From an uncultured Porphyromonadaceae bacterium (GTDB taxonomy: Bacteria > Bacteroidota > Bacteroidia > Bacteroidales > Muribaculaceae), in the NCBI GenBank assembly GCA_902475285.1, contig CABRZA010000019.1:1-22414 (forward strand): a stretch of DNA of 22,414 nucleotides, given 5' to 3'. Shown here one piece after another: positions 21,448 to 22,414 of this stretch. Within the stretch, counting starts at the first letter, position 1, and the number at the start of each line of letters is the position of its first letter. A model generated the notes under the pieces. The model was not told the origin of the DNA and did no database searches. It saw nothing but the letters and a program-made list of their open reading frames with translations. The position numbers were made by a program, and so were the translations under genes.

Positions 21448-22332
21448 ATGATATTGTCGATGACCGGATTCGGACGCGCCGTCGCCCAATCGAAAACTCA
21501 TAAAATCACCGTAGAGGTGAAATCGCTCAACTCCAAGCAGCTCGATCTGAACGTGCGCATCCCCTACCTTTTGCGCGACAGCGAGCCGGCGGTGCGCGCG
21601 GCAGTTGCCGGCGCGGCCGAACGCGGAAAAATCGACATGACCATCACCTGCGAGACTCTGCCGGGAGTTGCGTCGTCGACGGCGTCGGAATTCAATATCG
21701 ACACTATCGCGGCCTACAAGCAGCGCATAGAGGCTGTGTGCGGCGAGGTGGGCATAGCCGTTCCCGGCGATCTCTTCCGCACGATTCTTTCCCTGCCGGA
21801 GAGCCTCAAATCGCCCGTTGCCGAGGCCGACGACGACGATGCGCGAGCCTTGAACGAGGCTCTTGCCGGCGCCATCGACGGTCTCATGGCGCACCGTCGC
21901 GCCGAAGGGGAGCAGCTGGAGACTTTCTTCCGCGAGCGGGTAAGGGCCATAGGCGGGCTTCTGACCGAGATTGAGCCGTTCGAGGTCGAGCGCGTTCCCA
22001 AGATTCGCGCGCGCCTCGAGGAGTCGCTGTCGAAGATTCCCGCCGTCGACTACGACAAGGGTCGGCTCGAGCAGGAGCTCATATTCTATATCGAGAAGCT
22101 CGATGTGAACGAGGAGAAGCAGCGTCTGCGCCGTCACCTGGAATACTTCGAGGAGACACTGTCGCTCCCCACGCCCGGGCAGGGCAAGAAGCTGGGCTTC
22201 ATAAGCCAGGAGATGGGTCGCGAAATCAACACTCTTGGCTCGAAGAGCAACGACGCCGACATGCAGCGCATAGTTGTGCGTATGAAAGACCTCCTCGAAC
22301 AAATCAAGGAGCAGGTGCTCAATGTGATGTAA
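21448..22332 (+). CDS. yicC: YicC family endoribonuclease
   Basis: A 294-residue protein with the YicC N-terminal signature ILSMTGFGRA and VEVKSLNSKQLDLNVRIPYLLRD. The DUF1732 C-terminal domain includes QELIFYIEKLDVNEEKQRLRRHLEYF, GKKLGFISQEMGREINTLGSKSND and a final MKDLLEQIKEQVLNVM. E. coli YicC is reported to be an endoribonuclease acting on structured RNAs; the native targets in Bacteroidota are unknown. It is the only complete plus-strand gene in the window and is divergent from tsaB. In many bacteria gmk follows yicC; here a convergent minus-strand gene ends 4 bases after it. Confidence 0.95.
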   Translation: MILSMTGFGRAVAQSKTHKITVEVKSLNSKQLDLNVRIPYLLRDSEPAVRAAVAGAAERGKIDMTITCETLPGVASSTASEFNIDTIAAYKQRIEAVCGEVGIAVPGDLFRTILSLPESLKSPVAEADDDDARALNEALAGAIDGLMAHRRAEGEQLETFFRERVRAIGGLLTEIEPFEVERVPKIRARLEESLSKIPAVDYDKGRLEQELIFYIEKLDVNEEKQRLRRHLEYFEETLSLPTPGQGKKLGFISQEMGREINTLGSKSNDADMQRIVVRMKDLLEQIKEQVLNVM

Positions 22333-22336
22333 TCCC

Positions 22337-22414
22337 TTAAAAGCGCAGGTAGTCGGGATTCAGAAGAAAATCGAAAAGACCGACGGTGACGATGCCGTTG
22401 CCGTCGATTTTAGG
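22337..22414 (-). CDS. C-terminal tail of an unidentified protein (partial)
   Basis: A minus-strand frame is open from the window edge to a TAA at 22337-22339, giving the last 25 residues, which end GLFDFLLNPDYLRF. It is convergent with yicC with only 4 bases between the stops. I do not recognise the family. The terminal phenylalanine is seen in outer-membrane beta barrels but also in many other proteins, so this is weak evidence. Coding is supported by the open frame and the tight convergent packing. Confidence 0.55.
   Translation of the reverse strand, partial: PKIDGNGIVTVGLFDFLLNPDYLRF

Noticed and set aside
20632..22302. 556-codon minus-strand frame opposite yicC and across tsaB
   Set aside because: Antisense to yicC, then a shifted frame of tsaB; both real genes have strong family motifs in their own frames.
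1..22414. CRISPR arrays, tRNA genes, insertion sequences, prophage or a defence cluster
   Set aside because: I looked on both strands and saw no repeat-spacer array, tRNA fold, transposase, integrase or complete nuclease system; the only defence-like trace is the truncated DUF1016 gene.

Overview
The window is a compact, GC-rich (judged by eye) chromosomal stretch from a member of the Bacteroidota, most likely order Bacteroidales. Muribaculaceae or a relative would fit, but I cannot prove the family. Four things point there: the lpxC and fabZ functions are fused in one reading frame; several gene starts carry Bacteroidota-type promoters (TTTG, about 19-21 bases, TAnnTTTG); Shine-Dalgarno sequences are generally absent; and the protein families are typical (DUF3332 and DUF695 proteins, short SIS-only KdsD, about 388-residue PurM). 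Nearly everything from 21.3 kb down to 0.16 kb is read on the minus strand. Only yicC is on the plus strand, followed by the tail of one more minus-strand gene at the right edge.

Region by region, in transcription order on the minus strand. (1) About 21.3-15.0 kb: tsaB-tsaC (tRNA t6A synthesis), a polyprenyl glycosylphosphotransferase, a CLC-type chloride channel with paired CBS domains, a truncated DUF1016/YhcG remnant and an MFS (DHA2-type) exporter. (2) About 14.98-10.8 kb: lpxD, lpxC-fabZ and lpxA (the first lipid A steps plus FabZ), then rnpB (RNase P RNA) and a DUF695 gene. (3) About 10.7-3.5 kb: a unit with a recognisable promoter, ending in a strong hairpin terminator. It contains a membrane-anchored coiled-coil protein, an MgtC/SapB protein, a CPA2 cation:proton antiporter, purM, an MltF-like lytic transglycosylase and a DUF3332 lipoprotein. 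(4) About 3.43-0.16 kb: kdsD (arabinose-5-phosphate isomerase), a PfkB-fold protein that has lost its catalytic motif, ribH, a small membrane protein, a lipoprotein and a YciH/SUI1 protein.

The content is mainly conserved core biology of the envelope, tRNA modification, purines and flavin. I do not see a clear new defence or mobile system. The points most worth a second look are: the PfkB-like pseudokinase overlapping kdsD; two tandem 43-bp units of TTTGACT-like half-sites in front of the coiled-coil/mgtC/antiporter unit; the translationally coupled coiled-coil/MgtC pair; a CLC protein lacking the proton glutamate; the truncated DUF1016 gene with an internal perfect inverted repeat; the DUF695 gene abutting the 3' end of rnpB; and a nearly leaderless tsaB promoter.
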